Of a stretch of DNA of 16,377 nt, positions 14,545 through 16,377 are shown one piece after another (within the stretch, counting starts at the first letter, position 1; every line of letters starts with the position of its first letter). The stretch covers positions 1,714-18,090 of the forward strand of contig DIZU01000040.1 in NCBI GenBank assembly GCA_002429455.1. Direction: 5' to 3'. Source of the stretch: Methylotenera sp. UBA6020 (lineage in GTDB: Bacteria; Pseudomonadota; Gammaproteobacteria; Burkholderiales; Methylophilaceae). A program made the position numbers and the translations under genes. Under the pieces are notes generated by a model. That model did no database searches, was not told the DNA's origin, and was given only the letters and a program-made list of their open reading frames with translations.

Positions 14545-15648
14545 TTAGGCCGCGGCTTTAGCTTTCTTCATTTCGAAATCTTCGGGAAAATGGTTCATAG
14601 CGCTTAATACCGGGTACGGCGTCATGCCGCCCAGCGCGCATAGTGAGCCATTTAACATGGTGTCGCTTAAATCGCGCACCAGTTTTATATTCTTTACTGT
14701 ATCAGTACCGGCAATAATTTTATCAATCACCTCAGCACCGCGTGTAGAGCCGATGCGGCAAGGCGTACATTTACCACAGGATTCAATGGCGCAAAACTCA
14801 AAGGCGTAACGTGCCATTTTTGCCATATCTACCGTGTCGTCAAATGCCACAATGCCGCCATGACCCAGCACGGCCCAAATTTTAGTAAACTCTTCGTAAT
14901 CTAGCGGCGTATCAAATTGGCTTTCTGGCAAAAATGCACCTAATGGACCGCCTACTTGTACCGCACGTATCGGGCGGCCAGTGGCTGATCCACCACCAAA
15001 GTCATAAAGTAGCTCACGTAGCGTAATACCAAACGCCAGCTCCACTAAACCACCATGCTTGATATTACCGGCAAGCTGAATCGGCAAAGTACCACGTGAA
15101 CGACCCATACCGTAGTTAGCATAATAGGCGGCGCCTTTATCTAAGATCACGGGAACGCTAGCGAGCGAAATTACGTTATTCACCACAGTAGGTTTACCAA
15201 ACAAACCTTCGATCGCAGGCAGTGGTGGTTTAAAGCGAACTAGGCCACGCTTGCCTTCCAGGCTTTCTAGCATGGAAGTTTCTTCACCGCAGACATAAGC
15301 GCCAGCCGCACGGCGTACTTCTAGATGAAAAGCTTTGCCACTGCCTAAAACGTTATCCCCTAAGTAACCAGCCTGATTCGCCGCTTCAATCGCGCTGTTG
15401 AGCGTAACCAGCGCATGCGGATATTCGGAACGTAAATAGATATAGCCCTGTGTTGCGCCTACGGCAATGGCCGCAATGGTCATGCCTTCTATCAGTACAA
15501 ACGGGTCACCTTCCATGATCATGCGGTCGGAATAGGTACCCGAGTCACCTTCATCAGCATTACAAACAATGTACTTTTGCTCAGACTCACAACCCAGCAC
15601 GGTATTCCATTTGATGCCAGTAGGAAAAGCCGCGCCACCCACGGCCAC
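14545..15648 (-). CDS. fdsB: Formate dehydrogenase beta subunit FdsB, C-terminal part (separated by frameshift)
   Basis: This frame encodes about 360 residues of the NuoF-like part of FdsB, which binds FMN and NADH and hands electrons from the Fe-S chain to NAD+. It begins within the glycine-rich loop (GGAAFPTGIKWNTVLG). It continues with YIVCNADEGDSGTYSDRMIMEGDPF and AYVCGEETSMLESLEGKRG (FMN/NADH site) and ends with the N3-type [4Fe-4S] motif ESCGKCTPCR plus the distal Cys in GSLCALGG. The open frame starts at a GTG (15648) that has no ribosome binding site and falls in the middle of the conserved GLRGRGG loop, so it is not a natural start. It belongs to the same gene as the N-terminal part at 15587-16114, displaced by one extra base at 15638-15640. 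Confidence 0.9.
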   Translation of the reverse strand: MAVGGAAFPTGIKWNTVLGCESEQKYIVCNADEGDSGTYSDRMIMEGDPFVLIEGMTIAAIAVGATQGYIYLRSEYPHALVTLNSAIEAANQAGYLGDNVLGSGKAFHLEVRRAAGAYVCGEETSMLESLEGKRGLVRFKPPLPAIEGLFGKPTVVNNVISLASVPVILDKGAAYYANYGMGRSRGTLPIQLAGNIKHGGLVELAFGITLRELLYDFGGGSATGRPIRAVQVGGPLGAFLPESQFDTPLDYEEFTKIWAVLGHGGIVAFDDTVDMAKMARYAFEFCAIESCGKCTPCRIGSTRGAEVIDKIIAGTDTVKNIKLVRDLSDTMLNGSLCALGGMTPYPVLSAMNHFPEDFEMKKAKAAA

Positions 15649-16114
15649 GCAGGCCAGAGTCGGTGACTACTTTCACAATGTCGGCACCCGATAAAGTCAG
15701 TGCGTTTGTAAGGCCTTTGTAGCCATCGTGCGCCAAATAATCAGCAAGCGAAATTGGATCGGTAATACCCACCCGAGCAAAAGTTAAACGTTGTTGCTTT
15801 TTCAGCCAGTCAATCTCTTCAGTCAACCCCAAACTCAAAGCGTGGGACTGTGCATTTAAAGACGAGCCATTCAGAAAATCTGCATCAAATAAACTGGCAA
15901 CCTCTTTGGCTTTTACTGGGCCATAAGCAACACGCCCCTTATCCGTAGCCACTTCTACCATGGTTTCAAGCCAATAAAGCCCACGCGAACCGTTACGGAT
16001 AATCTCTACATCCAATCCACGTTTTTTTGCTTCTTGCGCTACCGCAATTGCTACTTTTTCAGCGCCGACAGATAGCGCACTCGAATCACGAGAAATATAT
16101 ATTTTAGTTGTCAT
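15587..16114 (-). CDS. fdsB: Formate dehydrogenase beta subunit FdsB, N-terminal part (ends after frameshift)
   Basis: The start of fdsB (ATG at 16114) lies 4 bp after the fdsG stop. It opens with the family N-terminus MTTKIYISRDSSALSVGAE, then VEIIRNGSRGLYWLE, RVAYGPV, TEEIDWLKKQQRLTFARVG and DIVKVVTDSGLRGRG. This is the thioredoxin-like N-terminal domain fused to the start of the NuoF-like domain. After residue G159 the frame goes astray (W-R-G-F-S-Y-W-H-Q) and stops after 175 residues. Joining it to the downstream frame by removing one G restores GLRGRGGAAFPTG and a protein of 522 residues, about the size of known FdsB (around 520). As read, the product would lack FMN, NADH and the [4Fe-4S] site and could not support NAD reduction. 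Confidence 0.9.
   Translation of the reverse strand: MTTKIYISRDSSALSVGAEKVAIAVAQEAKKRGLDVEIIRNGSRGLYWLETMVEVATDKGRVAYGPVKAKEVASLFDADFLNGSSLNAQSHALSLGLTEEIDWLKKQQRLTFARVGITDPISLADYLAHDGYKGLTNALTLSGADIVKVVTDSGLRGRGWRGFSYWHQMEYRAGL
15638..15640 (-). other. fdsB: Frameshift site in fdsB (one extra G in a GGG run)
   Basis: On the coding strand CGT GGG TGG CGC reads R-G-W-R. Deleting one G gives CGT GGT GGC GCG, R-G-G-A, exactly the family consensus. The extra base is one of the three C's at these plus-strand positions. No other disruption is seen in either half. Confidence 0.85.
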
Positions 16115-16118
16115 ATCT

Positions 16119-16377
16119 TTAAGCCGTCTCTGCTACTAAAGCGTCTAAATCTGCCGGGGTCATGCGCCCATATACCTCATCATCCATCATCACCGCAGGG
16201 GATAATGCGCAATTACCTAAACAATAAACAGGCTCTAAGGTAATGGCTTGATCTGGTGTGGTTTGGTGATAATCAATATTCAAGCACTTTTTGGCATGCG
16301 CTTCCAAGGCGGCAGAACCCATTGACTGGCAAGATTCAGCACGGCAAATTTGCAAAACATGGCGGCCTGGCTTGTGT
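16119..16377 (-). CDS. fdsG: NAD-dependent formate dehydrogenase gamma subunit FdsG, C-terminal part (cut by window end)
   Basis: The last 85 residues of the NuoE-like gamma subunit are visible, and the frame stays open to the window edge ([20 protein letters not shown]...). FdsG carries one [2Fe-2S] cluster and forms the NADH-dehydrogenase module with FdsB. The four cluster ligands are visible as CRAESC (C-x4-C) and YCLGNC (C-x3-C), followed by the typical [17 protein letters not shown]. An apparent TTG start at 16355 is internal; the GRHV sequence before it is conserved, so the true start lies outside the window. It is the first known gene of the fdsGBACD operon, and the operon promoter must lie beyond the window. 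Confidence 0.94.
   Translation of the reverse strand, partial: HKPGRHVLQICRAESCQSMGSAALEAHAKKCLNIDYHQTTPDQAITLEPVYCLGNCALSPAVMMDDEVYGRMTPADLDALVAETA

Noticed and set aside
15648..15648. GTG at 15648 as a genuine start giving a separate FdsB C-terminal protein
   Set aside because: There is no ribosome binding site, and the codon falls within the conserved GLRGRGG loop of the fused protein.
15600..15660. Programmed frameshifting as the explanation for split fdsB
   Set aside because: The site CGT GGG TGG is not a known +1 slippery sequence, there is no upstream Shine-Dalgarno-like stimulator or obvious downstream hairpin, and FdsB is normally encoded in one frame. An error or mutation is more economical.

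Overview
The window looks like chromosome from a moderately AT-rich betaproteobacterium. Most likely it is a Methylophilaceae-type methylotroph (Methylotenera/Methylophilus-like). That taxonomic call is inference from three things: a low-GC genome encoding a soluble NAD-dependent fds-type formate dehydrogenase, the betaproteobacterial DUF3579 family, and the rsmI/lpoA/yraN/dolP and trxA-rho-rpmE gene orders. I see no tRNA, rRNA, CRISPR array, insertion sequence or prophage.

Layout, left to right. Positions 1-3261 hold the envelope/ribosome cluster known from many proteobacteria: rsmI (minus strand, cut by the window start), then divergently lpoA, yraN (4-bp ATGA overlap) and the BON-domain lipoprotein dolP. 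The diaA gene found between yraN and dolP in E. coli is absent. Positions 3396-6030 hold a DUF3579 protein, a TlpA-like periplasmic thiol-disulfide protein (minus strand) and, divergent from it, a large protein with a C-terminal PilZ domain carrying c-di-GMP-binding motifs. Positions 6197-8440 are the housekeeping stretch trxA, rho and rpmE2 (zinc-free ribosomal protein bL31 type B). A good sigma-70 promoter precedes rpmE2, and a strong terminator plus alternative hairpins follow it. Positions 8573-10225 encode an ArnT/PMT-like membrane glycosyltransferase.

Positions 10367-16377 are a minus-strand formate dehydrogenase operon in the order fdsG-fdsB-fdsA-fdsC(fdhD)-fdsD. It ends at a hairpin terminator shared with the convergent glycosyltransferase gene. 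FdsA oxidises formate at a Mo-bis-PGD centre, FdsB/FdsG pass electrons to NAD+, FdhD delivers sulfur to the molybdenum cofactor, and FdsD is the small delta subunit. In a methylotroph this enzyme catalyses the last step of C1 oxidation to CO2 and yields NADH.

The main anomaly is in fdsB. One extra G in a GGG run (plus strand 15638-15640) breaks the reading frame inside the glycine-rich FMN/NADH-binding loop. Both halves are otherwise intact and match the family. This is either a sequencing/assembly error, a very recent inactivating mutation or, less likely, recoding. Smaller points of interest are an LpoA without a lipobox cysteine, a glycosyltransferase lacking the usual loop-1 aspartate, competing hairpins behind rpmE2, a C-rich leader before rho, and a PilZ protein with a long N-terminal region of unknown function. 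I found no convincing new multi-gene system.
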